In this document: positions 33,331-44,395 of the stretch, in pieces
Layout: the number at the start of each line of letters is the position of its first letter
Position numbering within the stretch: position 1 is the first letter of the stretch
Assembly: GCA_026018925.1 (NCBI GenBank)
Contig: JAKSZU010000031.1
Coordinates: 14,056,997-14,120,996 of the forward strand
Reading direction: 5' to 3'
DNA from: Tupaia tana
Lineage: Eukaryota > Chordata > Mammalia > Scandentia > Tupaiidae
Length of the DNA stretch: 64,000 nt
Position numbers and translations under genes: made by a program
The notes under the pieces: generated by a model
The model's database searches: none
What the model was told of the DNA's origin: nothing
Seen by the model: the letters and a program-made list of their open reading frames with translations, nothing else

Positions 33331-35255
33331 GTTTGAGGGAGTAAGTTTAGGGCTACTGTTATTTTTCAGTTCAGTGTTACGGTTGGAGTTAGCGTCAGGG
33401 TCAGGTTAGGGTTGGGGTTGAGCTTAAGGTGTCCGCCTTGGGTTAGGGTTAGGTCTATGGTTTGAGTTAGGCTTCAGGTTAGGTTAGGTTTGAACTTAGT
33501 TTGAGGGAGTAAGTTTAGGGCTACTGTTAGTTATTGTTTCAGTGTTAAAGTTGGAGTTAACATCAGGGTAGGGTTAGGGTTTGGATTAAGCTTAAGGTGT
33601 CCGCCTAGGGTTAGGGTTAGGTCTATGGTATGAGTTAGGCTTCAGGTTATGTTAGGTTTGAACTTAGTTTGAGGGAGTAAGTTTAGGGCTACTGTTAGTT
33701 TTCGGTTCAGTGTTACGGTTGGAGTTAGCGTCAGGGTCAGGTTATGGTTGGGGTTGAGCTTAAGGTGTCAACCTAGGGTTAAGGTTAGGTCTATGGTTTG
33801 ACTTAGGCTTCAGGTTAGGTTAGGATTGAACTTAGTTTGCGGGAGTAAGTTTAGGGCTAATGTTAGTTTTTGTTTCAGTGTTAAAGTTGGAGTTAACATC
33901 AGGATACGGTTTGGGTTGGGATTAAGCTTAAGGTGTCCGCCTAGGGTTAGGGTTAGGTCTATGGTTTGATTTAGGTTTCAGGTTATTTTAGGTTTGAACT
34001 TAGTTTGAGTGAATAAGTTTAAGGCTACTTTTAGTTTTCGGTTCAGTGTTACGGTTGGAGTTAGTGTCAGGGTCAGGGTAGGGTTTGGGTTGAGCTTAAG
34101 GTGTCCGCCTAGGGTGAGGGTTAGGTCTATGGTTTGAGTTAGGCTTCAGGTTAGGTTAGGTTTGAACTTAGTTTGAGGGAGTAAGTTTAGGGCTACTGTT
34201 AGTTTTCGGTTCAGTGTTACGGTTGGGGTTAGCGTCAGGGTCAGGTTAGGGTTGGGGTTGAGCTTAAGGTGTCCGCCTAGGGTTAGGTTTAGGTCTATTG
34301 TTTGAGTTAGGCTTCAGGTTAGGTTAGGTTTGAACTTAGTTTGAGGGAGTAAGTTTAGGGCTACTGTTAATTTTCGGTTCACTGTTAAAGTTGGAGTTAA
34401 CGTCAGGCTAGGGTTAGGGTTGGGATTAAGCTTAAGGTGTCCGCCTAGGGTTAAGGTTAGGTCTATGGTTTGATTTAGGCTTCAGGTTATGTTAGGTTTG
34501 AACTTAGTTTGAGGGAGTAAGTTTAGTTCTACTGTTAGTTTTTGTTTCAGTGTTAAAGTTGGAGTTAACATCAGGGTAGAGTTAGGGTTCGGATTAAGCT
34601 TAAGGTGTCCGCCTAGTGTTAGGGTTAGGTCTATGGTTTGATTTAGGCTTCGGGTTAGGTTAGGTTTGCACTTAGTTTGAGTGAGTAAGTTTAGGGCTAC
34701 TGTTAGTTTACGGTTCAGTGTTACTGTTGGAGTTTGCGTCAGAGTCAGGTTAGGGTTGGGGTTAAGCTTAAGGTGTCCACCGAGGGTTAGGGTTAGGTCT
34801 ATGGTTTGAGTTAGGCTTCAGGTTAGGTTAGGTTTGAACTTAGTTTGAGGGAGTAAGTTTAGGGCTACTGTTAGTTTTCGGTTCACTGTTAAAGTTGGAG
34901 TTAACGTCAGGCTAGGGTTAGGGTTGGGATTAAGCTTAAGGTGTCCGCCTAGGGTTAGGGTTAGGTCTATGGTTTGATTTAGGCTTCAGGTTAGGTTAGG
35001 TTTGAACTTAGTTTGAGGGAGTAAGTTTAGGGCTATTGTTAGTTTTTGGTTCAGTGTTACTTTTGGAGTTAGCGTCAGGGTCAGGTTAGGGTTGGGGTTG
35101 AGCTTAAGGTGTCCGCCTAGGGTTAGGGTTAGTTCTATGGTTTGATTTAGGCTTCAGGTAACGTTAGGTTTGAACTTAGTTTGAGGGAGTAAGTTTAGGG
35201 CTACTGTTAGTTTTCGGTTCAGTGTTATGGTTGGAGTTAGCGTCAGGGTCAGGTT
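33331..35255 (+). repeat. 168-bp telomere-derived satellite, 11.5 copies
   Basis: GTTTGAGGGA (or its variants) recurs at 33,331, 33,499, 33,667, 33,835, 34,003, 34,171, 34,339, 34,507, 34,675, 34,843, 35,011 and 35,179: eleven successive intervals of exactly 168 bp with no net indel. Two sequence types alternate in part. Type A has TTCGGTTCAGTGTTACGG and GTTAGCGTCAGGGTCAGG. Type B has GTTAAAGTTGGAGTTAAC. Order is A B A B A A B' B A B' A A. 168 is 28 hexamers, and TTAGGG/TTAGGT words remain throughout. Confidence 0.95.
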
Positions 35256-35309
35256 GACTGTTAGTTTTCGGTTCCGTGTTACGGTTGGAGTTAGCGTCAG
35301 GGTCAGGTT
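35256..35309 (+). repeat. 54-bp terminal duplication of the 168-bp unit
   Basis: GACTGTTAGTTTTCGGTTCC to GTCAGGGTCAGGTT repeats the preceding part of copy 12, after which the sequence leaves the satellite abruptly at TGACAGACCACAGCC. Confidence 0.88.
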
Positions 35310-36655
35310 TGACAGACCACAGCCACAGAGGCCTGACAGGCCAGCTCACCACTGCAAAGGAAAAGCACTGTCTCCACAGTCACCAGGAGAGACAGTTCAT
35401 GTCAGAAATCCCAGGCAACACTAGCTAGAGGTCTTAAGGAGGGAGTCCACACTACCAGACTTCCGGATAGAGATTTAGACTACACTACTGAGAAGTCTCT
35501 GAGAGGTAATGTTCCGGCAGAGCGCTAGAATAAACTTGGCAGACTGGCTGGGGTTCTGGGCACAAACTCCAGAACACAGAGCATGACACAGAGCCATCTG
35601 GGGGGACTTCCAGCTGGAGCTTCAGGCTAGGGGAGAAATCTAGCCACCAAAAACCCAGAGTTCGCTTTACAGTCACCAGGAGGAAAAATTCATGGCAGAA
35701 ATGCCAGACTACAGTACCTAGAAGCCTCTGAGAGGAAGAACCCTGACAGGATGGTAGAAAACAATTCTAGAGTGGCTAGCAGAAAGCTTTCTGGGTAGAA
35801 ACACCAAATTACTCTCCCTGATGCCTCTGAAAAAATACTTTTCAATAGAACCACAACTGCACTCAGCAGAGGCATGCAAGGAATAACCTGACCAGAACGC
35901 TAGAGTTCCAGGAGTAATACTTTTGGGACAAAATGCCAGGCTCCAATACCCAGAGGTTTCTGAATTTCAGGAACAGTGCTCAGAGGACACTGGGATGGAG
36001 AATTCTGGGTAGAGCTTGAACTAATATACCTAGGAACCTGCGGGAAAAAAATTCACCTCCAAAAGCCAGAGTACATTTTCTGGAAAGATGAATTCTTGAG
36101 AGAAGTGCCAACTACACAACACAGTGACATTTGTGAAGAGAATTTCACCTGTTAGTAACAGACTCTGGGAGGTGGTCTTTGTTCCTCCAATGGACTCTGG
36201 GAGGCTGACTTTGATGTAAATCTTCGGACTACTCTACCGATGGGTGTAGGGTGGAAAACTTGCCACCAGGAAGCCAGAGGACACTTTCCAGAATAACCAG
36301 GAGGAATGATTCTGGGTATAAATGCCAAACCACACTAGTTAGTGTGCTCTCGTGGGCACACATCTGGGTAAAGATTTAGACTACACTACTCAGACATGTT
36401 TGAAAAGAAAACCTCCTGGGACCAGCAGTTAGCATAATGGCTATGTCGCTGGACTCCCACATAGCCGACCACATTTCGAGTCCCAGACGTGGTGGCGTAA
36501 ACTCACGCCAGGCGCGTGTGCGTGCATGCCCAAGATCCCGAGAGGAGAATGGAGGAGAGGGGATTGTGGTGTTGGCACCCCCCGGAGGGTGATTTCTTGC
36601 TTTCTGTCTCTCTGTCACTCTCTGTCTGTCTGGCGAGCACACACAAAAACCTCTC

Positions 36656-36696
<41 letters not shown>

Positions 36697-37784
36697 AAGA
36701 AAGAAAGAAAAAAGAAGGAAAAAAGAAAACCTCCTGAAGGAATGGCAGTATGGTTTTCCTGGATTCTCTGGGAGAAGAGTCCCTGACAGAAACACCAGAC
36801 TACATTACCCTTAGCGATCTCAGAGGGAGACTTTCAGGTAGAACTTTAGACTGAATTACCCAGAAGCCTAGGGAGGGAATCACTCTACCAGAAAGCTTTA
36901 GTGCACTTTCCAGAGGAGCCTGGAGGAAGACTTCTGTCTGAAATGCCAGATTATACTACATACAAGGCTTTGGGAGGAAGAATTCCTGACAAAACAACAA
37001 AATTTACTTTCTAGAGTGGCCAGGGGAAACTTCTAGGCAGAAATGCCAGACTACACCTCTTACTGCCTGTGAAAGAAAGATTTCCAGGTGGAATCTTTCT
37101 AAATCTACACTAAGCAGTGTTCTCCAGAAGGAATACCTCTGGCCAGAATGTCATAACACAATTCCCAGAGTCCCTGGGATTAATAATTCTGTGAGTGAGT
37201 GTTATACTTCAAAGTCCTGAGGGTTTGGGAGAATGACTTCAAGGTAGAGTAAAAATCATATGACCCAGAAGACACTGGGGAGGGAGAATTCCAGGTAGAG
37301 CAGCACTTAAAACATACAGAGGCCTGGAAAGAAATATTTTTACCACAAAGCCAGAGTACACTTTAAAGCTGCCAGGAGGAAGAATTCTGGTCAGAAACAC
37401 CAGACTACTAGCTAGAGGGCTCTAGGTTTCAGACTACACTACCCATAAATCTCTGGGAGGAAAACTTCTGGACACAATGACAGAATAAACTTTGTAGACT
37501 GGCCAGAGTAAGAGTTTTTGGCACAAACACCAGACTACATTATTGAAAGATATCTGAAACGAAAGGTTCCGGGCAGAGCTTTGACTACGTTACCCAGAAG
37601 TCTAGGAAGGAAATCTAGTCACCAGATAGCCATAGAGCTCTTCAGAGTGTTACTAGGAGGGAGAATTCAGGATGTAAATGCCAGATTGCCGTACCTACTA
37701 GCCTCTGACAGAAATAATTCTGACAGAATGACAGAATTCACTTTCTAGAGTGGCCAAGAGGAAGGTTTTTGGGCAGAAATGCCA
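35310..37784 (+). repeat. ACTACA/CCCAGA satellite, left block
   Basis: Diverged repeat of ~70-100-bp subunits with words such as GCCAGACTACACTACC, CTCTGGGAGGAAGAATTC, TTCTGGGCAGAAATGCC and AGAGTGCACTTTCCAG. A longer period of about 760-920 bp is visible when AGACTACACTACTGAG-type segments at 35,473, 36,378 and 37,435 are lined up. Some copies resemble the ZNF143/THAP11 element (ACTACAATTCCCAGAATGC). Frames inside are not conserved. Confidence 0.8.
36419..36720 (+). mobile_element. SINE-A, young, with 16-bp target duplication
   Basis: Complete copy with A box (AGCATAATGGC), CATGCCCAAGATCCCGAG body and a long A tail (about 36,656-36,695, then GAAA units). AAAAGAAAACCTCCTG occurs identically at 36,403-36,418 and 36,721-36,736. 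Confidence 0.95.
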
Positions 37785-38304
37785 ATTTGCTCTTCTCTAT
37801 CTTCTGTTGAGGTTCGATCTTCCCAATTAAATTCTGGGACATAATATTCAACTCCAGACTTGTCCCTATGATTAAGTTGGCCATTTTCTTAGTTTTTGTA
37901 CTCTTATTTCTGTGTGTCAATAATTTTCCTGGTATAGCACTCCCTTGAGAACTTCTTGGAGATCTGGTCTGGTGTTGGTAAATTCTTTCAAGTTTCGTTT
38001 ATCTAAGAATGTTCTTGTCTTTTCTTCCCATATGAAAGATAATCTTGCCAGGTACAGTATTCTTGGTTGAAATTGCTTTTCCCTTAACACTTTGAGTATA
38101 TTTCCCCATTCTTTCCTTGCTCACATTGTTTCCGATGAGAGGTCTCCTGTTAGCCTGATGGGATATCCTTTGTAGGTAAGTTGCCATTTTTCTCTTGCCA
38201 ATCTTAGTATCTTGTCTTTGTCTGTGGTTTTGGCTAATCTGACTATAATGTGTCTTGGAGAAAATCTTCTTGAGTTGATTCTATTTGGAGTCCTTTGTTT
38301 TTCT

Positions 38305-38572
38305 TTCTTTCTTTTTTCTTGGAGAGGTTTTTGCTATAGGGCGCGTGCGCTCGCCAGACAGAGTGACAGAGAGACAGAAAGTGAGAAATCACCCCCCCCC
38401 CCAGGGGGGATGGCCACGCTGCAATCCCTTCTCCTCCATTCTCCTCTCGGGATCTTGGGCACGCACGCACACACACCCGGTATGAGTTTTAAGCCACCGG
38501 GTCTGAGACGCGAACCGCAGTTGACTACGTGGGAGTCCAGCGACATAGCTATTACGCTAACTTCTGGTCCCC
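38305..38572 (-). mobile_element. SINE-A inside HAL1 ORF1
   Basis: Full-length, well conserved: GAGAGGTTTTTGCTATAGGG tail side, C-run CCCCCCCCCCAGG, head ending CTAACTTCTGGTCCC. Target duplication TCCTTTGTTTTTCTT at 38,290-38,304 and 38,573-38,587. Confidence 0.95.
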
Positions 38573-38808
38573 TCCTTTGTTTTTCTTGAAACTGGATTTT
38601 TGAGTGCCTCTCTAGGTTTGGAAAATTTTCTTGCAGGATTTCATGGAATAGATTATCAACGCCCTTATGAGTCTCTTTGCCTTCTGGAATACCAATTATA
38701 CGGATGTTTGGACATTTGATGGTATCTAGTATTTCTCATATATTATTCTCATTTTGGGGGGGCAATTTTCTCAGTCTTTGTGGTGGATTTTTCTAGGCCA
38801 GTAATTTT

Positions 38809-39066
38809 ATTTTTTGAGAGGTTTTTGCTATAGGGCGCATGTGCTGGCCAGAAAGACAGACAGAAACAGAGAGACAGAAAGTGAGAAATCACCCTCCCGG
38901 GGGGATGGCCACGCTGCAATCCCTTCTCCACCATTCTCCTCTCAGGATCTTGGGCATGCACGCACATGCGCCCAGCGTGAGTTTAAGCCACTGGGTCTGG
39001 GACTCGAAACGTGGTCGACTACATGGGAGTCCAGCGACATAGCCACTACACTAACTGCTGGTCCCC
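38809..39066 (-). mobile_element. SINE-A inside HAL1 ORF1 (second)
   Basis: Full length; head ends CTAACTGCTGGTCCCC. Target duplication AGGCCAGTAATTTT at 38,795-38,808 and AGGCCAGCAATTTT at 39,067-39,080. Confidence 0.95.
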
Positions 39067-40228
39067 AGGCCAGCAATTTTGTCCTCTACATCTGAGATTC
39101 TATTTTTTGTATTATCTAGTCTGCTTTTAATACTTTCAAGGGAGATTTTGACTTCCTGTATTATAGCCTTCATCTCTAATAGGTTCCTTTGATTATTTTT
39201 TAAAGTGTGTAATTTCTCTTTTAGATCTTGCAAAAATTTCCTCACCTCCTGGAACTGGTCAGCTCTTTTCTCCTTTCTCTTCTACAGTTCACTGTCTCTC
39301 TTCTCTTCCATCTCTGTTAGCTTTGTCATTATGAATATTCTAAATTCTTTATCAGACATTTCCATGATTTCCATTGAGCTGTCTGTGGATGAAGAGGAGT
39401 TATTCTTTTTTCTTGGAGGAGAGGTATTTTCTTGCTTTTCCATATTTCTTGTGGCCCTGTGGTGATTTCTAGTCATCTGATGGATGGTGTGTTTCTTCCT
39501 AAACTTGAAGTTTAATCTGAGCGTTCAGGAGCATGCAGAAGGAGGTGATCTGGAATCTCTTTGTCATTCCGTTTTTATCCCTTTGTGCAGCAGATTCAGT
39601 GGATATTGAGGAATATGTTAACCCTAATCTTATTTGGATGTTTGGCTATAGTTCCCTTATATCTGTCTAGAAACACAGTGAATGGAGATTGAGGAGCAGA
39701 GAGATGAGATAAAAGAAAAAGAAAAGAGAAGAGAGAAAAAACAACAATAACAACAACAAAGAAACAGAGAAAAAAAGAAGGGAAAAAAACAGATAAAAAA
39801 ACTTATTATTATTATTTTTTAAAAAGCAAAAAATTTAGCACAAGTGTGCCGCACAAAATCACTAGTTTTCAGGAGCCATGAGGAATCTTCTTCTGAAGGC
39901 CTGCCCCTTTCCTCTCTTGGGTGAGAGGGGGAGAGAGGATTATTATTTTTTTAATTTATTTTTTCATTTCATTTTCTTCCATACATTCAATCACATTATT
40001 ATTTGTCTTACAAAATGGATATTTCAACAGGTGAACACCTCTACCCAGCACCGTCAATAAAACCACGAAACATCTTCAACAGATAATACCACACCTCTTT
40101 GTGCCATTAATGCTTTTCCTCCCTGTCCCTCCCCCAAATGTCCTTCTTCAAACCCTCCTCTTTCACACACACTATATCTGGTATTTACATCTATATACTG
40201 CGTTTCTATATCCTTTAGACAATTAGTT

Positions 40229-42520
40229 TCAGTCATAGAGTGCAGGCACTCGGTATATATTAAGTGGGGACATACAATGCCTCTCCTTCATAGCATGGCT
40301 TGCTTCACTCAGCAGTAAGTCTTCCATCCACTTCCTGTCAAAAGCCAGGGTTTTTTTTTTTTTATGGATGAATAGTATTCTATTGAATATATGTGCCACA
40401 GTTTTTCTAACCATTCATCAGTTCGTGGGCATTTAGGTTGCTTCCATGACTTAGCAATCGTGAAAAGTGCCGCAATAAACATCGATGTGCAAACACTTTT
40501 CCGATAAAGTATTCTTCTGTCCTTTGGGTAGATACCAAGGAGCGGGACTGCTGGATTGTATGGTAGTTCTATTTGTAGAGTTTTGAGGAATCTCCAAATT
40601 GTTCTCCACAGTGGTTGGACCAATTTACATTCCCACCAGCAGTGTAAGAGAGTTCCCTTTTCACCACACCCTCGCTAGCACTTACCATTTTTTTTTTTTA
40701 ATCTTAGACATTCTGACTGGGGTTAGGTGATATCTCATTGTTGTTTTGATCTGCATTTCTCTTACAATGAGGGACGTTGAGCATTTTTTCATATGCCTTT
40801 TAGCTATTCGTATGTCATCTTTAGAGAGTGTTTTTTTCAACTCATTCTCCCATCTTTTAATAGGATTGTCTTTTTCAGGAACAGCTGCTTGAGTTCCTTG
40901 TGAATTTTGGTGATCAGTCCCTTATCTGACGCATAGTTTACAAAAATATTTTCCCATTCTGAGGTCTGTCTATTCACACTAAACACTGTGTCTTTTGCCA
41001 TGCAGAAATTTCTTAGTCTGATGTAATCCCACTTGTCTATTTTGGGGATTATTGACTGTGCTTTGGGAGTCTTATTTAAGAAGTCTTTCCCTACCCCAAT
41101 GTCTCCCAGAGTTTCCCTGGTGTTTTCCAGGAGCAGTTTTATAGTTCGAGGTCTTAGATTTAGATCTTTGATTCACCTTGACTTTATTTTTGTCAGAGGT
41201 GAAAGGTAGGGGTTCAGATTCATCTTTCTGCAAGTGGAGATCCAGTTTTGCCAGCACCATTTGCTGAAGAGGTTTTCTTTTTCCCACTGGATTGACTGGT
41301 ACCCCTTGTCAAAAATCAGTTGGCTATAAGTTTGAGCATTCATTTCTGGGGACTCTATTCTGTTCCATTGGTCCACCTGTCTGTTTCTGTGCCAGTACCA
41401 TGCTGTTTTGATTACCACAACTTTGTAGTATAGTTTTGTGTCAGGGAGTGAGATGCCGCCCACTCCACTCTTCTTGTTCAGAACTGCTTTGGCAATACGG
41501 GGTCTCTTATGATTCCAGACAAACTTTATGATTGTCTTTCCTAGATCTGTGAAGAATGTGTCTGGTACTTTGATTGGCATTGCATTAAATAGGTAGATTA
41601 ATTTGGGTAGAATTGCCATTTTGATTATATTAATTCTTCCAATCCAGGAACATGGGATGTCCTTCCACTTTTTTGTGTCATTTTCAATTTCTTTTTTTAG
41701 CTTCTCATAGTTTTCCTTGTGAAGGTCTTTAATTTCTTTGGTTAGATTTATCCCTAAGTATCTTACACTTTTTGTGGCTATGGTAAATGGAACAACTTTT
41801 TTCAGTTCTATCTCAGTCTGCCTGTTGTTCATATACAGAAATGCTATAGATTTCTGGATATTAAATTTGTATCCTGAAACTTTACTGTATTCATGTATTA
41901 CGTCCAGAAATTTTTTTATGGAAACCATTGGGTCTTCCATGTATATAATCATGTCATCTGAGAATAGAGAGAGTTTCACCTCTTCTTTTCCTATTCAAAT
42001 TCCTGTTATTTTTTCCTCCTTTCTGATTGCAATGGCCAGAACTTCCAGTACTATATTGAAGAGGAGTGGAGAAAGTGGACATCCTTGTCTTGTACCCGTT
42101 TTTAGTGGAAAAGCTTTCAGCTTTTCTCCATTGAGGATGATGTTCGCTAAGGGTTTTTCATAGATAGCTTTTATTGTGTTGAGAAATGACCCTTCTATGC
42201 CGATTTTGCTGAGAGTCTTGATCATGAAGGGATGTTGTATCTTATCAAATGCTTTTTCTGCATCAATTGATATGACCATATGGTTTTTATCTTTTTTCCT
42301 ATTAATATGGTGTATTACATTTATGGTTTTGCGTATGTTGAACCAACCTTGCATTCCTGGGATAAGGCCTACCTGATCATGATGTATAATATTTTTTATA
42401 AGCTGTTGTATACAATTTGCTAATATCTTGTTGAGAATCTTTGCGTCTATATTCATCAGATATATTGGTGTATAGTTTTCCTTCCTTGTCCTGTCCTTAT
42501 GTGTTTTAAGGATAAAGGTG
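40229..42520 (-). pseudogene. L1 ORF2, reverse transcriptase and C-terminal part
   Basis: ORF2p carries endonuclease and reverse transcriptase. This segment holds RT core ([40 protein letters not shown], then [15 protein letters not shown]), connection region ([35 protein letters not shown]) and the cysteine-rich C-terminus ([36 protein letters not shown]), ending PLNIYRVPALYD. The catalytic F-A-D-D box reads F-S-D-D. At least one stop near 41,990 and frameshifts near 40,620-41,170 break the frame. Confidence 0.9.
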
Positions 42521-42521
42521 G

Positions 42522-43540
42522 CCCAGAACAGCCCTTCTTCAAGAGACAGCCTGCTCCATGGCTCCTGAGATCTAGACATGCTGGGAGAAATGAAGATGTC
42601 CCACTCCTAACTGGGCCTCCAGCATACAAAACCCACGTGGTAGGAAAACCCCTTTCATATCTCCTGTCTCTGAATCAATCTTTGTCTCTCTCTACCTCTC
42701 TCTCTCTCTCTCTCTCTCTCTGTCTGTCTGTCGTCTTTTTTTTAAATTTTTGCTTTTTAGAATTTTTTAAGGTGAGGCGTCTTACAGGGCCCTTTGACCC
42801 CTCCCTCCTGGGCCCTTGTTTTGTTAATAATCCCCTCTGCTCCTCCCAGAACAGCCCTTCTTCAAGAGACAGCCTGCTCCATGGCTCCTGAGATGTAGAC
42901 ATGCTGGGAGAAATGAAGATGTCCCACTCCTAACTGGGCCTCCAGCATACAAAACCCACGTGGTAGGAAAACCCCTTTCATATCTCCTGTCTCTGAATCA
43001 ATCTTTGTCTCTCTCTACCTCTCTCTCTCTCTCTCTCTCTGTCTGTCTGTCTGTCGTCTTTTTTTTAAATTTTTGCTTTTTAGAATTTTTTAACGTGAGG
43101 CGTCTTACAGGGCCCTTTGGCCCCTCCCTCCTGGGCCCTTGTTTTGTTAATAATCCCCTCTGCTCCTCCCAGAACAGCCCTTCTTCAAGAGACAGCCTGC
43201 TCCATGGCTCCTGAGATGTAGACATGCTGGGAGAAATGAAGATGTCCCACTCCTAACTGGGCCTCCAGCATACAAAACCCACGTGGTAGGAAAACCCCTT
43301 TCATATCTCCTGTCTCTGAATCAATCTTTGTCTCTCTCTACCTCTCTCTCTCTCTCTCTCTCTGTCTGTCTGTCATCTTTTTTTTAAATTTTTGCTTTTT
43401 AGAATTTTTTAAGGTGAGGCGTCTTACAGGGCCCTTTGGCCCCTCCCTCCTGGGCCCTTGTTTTGTTAATAATCCCCTCTGCTCCTCCCAGAACAGCCCT
43501 TCTTCAAGAGACAGCCTGCTCCATGGCTCCTGAGATCTAG
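42522..43540 (+). promoter_or_regulatory. Tandem 323-bp L1 5'UTR monomers
   Basis: CCCAGAACAGCCCTTCTTC starts at 42,522, 42,845, 43,168 and 43,487 (periods 323, 323, 319; the shorter one reflects CT-run length). By eye copies differ at only a few bases plus (CT)n length. Each has CCACGTGG (E-box), a long (CT)n/(CTGT)n tract, TTTTTTTTAAATTTTTGC and CCTCCCTCCTGGGCCC. Homology with the single 5'UTR of the HAL1 (GGCTCCTGA.AACTAGTG at about 39,870) marks them as L1-type promoters. Mouse L1 is the known precedent for tandem monomer promoters. Confidence 0.85.
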
Positions 43541-43751
43541 ACATTTCTAATTTTTGATTTTTATTGAAATTTTTGAATATTAATTTTTGTTTTTTAGATT
43601 TATTCCAAAGTTTTTCTCTTCTTTTTCTCTGTTTCTTGTCTGTTTTTTGTTGTTGTTGGTATTGTTTCCCTCTCTCTGCTTCCTTTTCTGCACACTTCCC
43701 AACCCTCGTATTAATCTTCAAAAGTTCGGGAAGAAACCGACCATCCACCAG

Positions 43752-44242
43752 ATGACTAGAAATCGCTGCAGGACCACAAGAAATATGGAGAAGCAGGAAA
43801 ATGCCTCTCCTCCAATTGATACAGACAGCTCCTCTTCATCCACACACAGTTCAAGGGAATTCATGGAAATGTCTGATAAACAATTCAGATCACTCATAAT
43901 GGCAAAGCTAACAGAGAGCAAAAAGAAGAGAGATAAGGATCTGCTGAAGGGGAAGGAGAAAGGAGTTGAAGAGTTCTAGGAGGTGAGGAAATTCATGCAA
44001 GATCTAAAAGAGGAGTTTCACACTTTACAAAAGAATAAGATGGAGCTGTTAGAGATGAAGGCTATAATACAAGAAGTCAAAATCTTCCTTGAAAGTATTA
44101 AAAGCAGACTAGATCATTCAGAAAATGGAATCTCTAATGTAGAAGAGAAAATGGCTGGCCTAGAAAGGTCCACCATAAAGACTGAGATAATGGCCCAAAA
44201 CTTTGAGAATAATATGCAAGAAGTACTAGATACAATTAAACG
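43752..44242 (+). pseudogene. ORF1 N-terminus and coiled coil, RRM and CTD absent
   Basis: Starts MTRNRCRTTRNMEKQENASP, very like the HAL1 ORF1 at 39,476. Serine-rich segment, EFMEMSDKQFRSLIMAKL, then after one in-frame TAG (43,977) the coiled coil (EVRKFMQDLKEEFHTLQKNK; ELLEMKAIIQEVKIFLESIK; RLDHSENGISNVEEKMAGLE) to EVLDTIKRP. In the intact family the next residues begin the RRM (PNLRIIGIPEGEE, seen at 56,893); here the frame enters GC-rich DNA. So trimerisation could remain but RNA-binding domains are gone. The open frame runs on into the VNTR to 44,453. Confidence 0.85.
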
Positions 44243-44395
44243 TCCAGGGGCGGCAGTCAGGGGCTCCGCTCCGCGTGCCGGCGCATGGGGGTGGGGAGGC
44301 GGGCGCGGGGGCTCCACTCCATGTGCTGGGGCGTGGGGTCAGGGTGCGGGGGCCCCGCTCCACGTGCCCTTCTGGAGGTCCGGCCCTATTGGGGC

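Larger units (their letters stand above)
37917..39476 (-). pseudogene. L1/HAL1 ORF1, interrupted
   Basis: ORF1p is an RNA-binding trimeric chaperone of L1-type elements. N-terminus reads MTRNHHRATRNMEKQENTSP, then a serine-rich stretch, a coiled coil (EVRKFLQDLKEKLHTLKNNQ; LLEMKAIIQEVKISLESIKS), the RRM region (broken) and a C-terminal domain ending near NLKEFTNTRPDLQEVL. Without the two SINEs the frame is about 335 codons, the usual size. Both SINE insertions and extra stops (around 38,600-38,790 and 39,290) make it a pseudogene. Confidence 0.8.
37785..39945 (-). mobile_element. HAL1-like (ORF1-only) element with two SINEs inside
   Basis: Minus strand: 5'UTR about 39,945-39,477 (GGCTCCTGAAAACTAGTG, T-rich and TTGTTGTTGTT words), ORF1 39,476-37,917, then a tail that is not ORF2. 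The same tail follows the ORF1 end in the element at 62,477-63,390, while the L1 at 57,4xx continues into ORF2 at this point. This is how HAL1 (half-L1) families differ from L1. Its left end lacks a poly-A run, so it is truncated where it meets the satellite. Confidence 0.7.

Noticed and set aside
33331-35255. Centromeric alpha-like satellite
   Set aside because: Period 168 is near 171 but the sequence is TTAGGG-derived with no alpha-satellite or clear CENP-B box.
36656-36735. Lysine-rich coding sequence
   Set aside because: This is the SINE-A poly-A tail and its target duplication.
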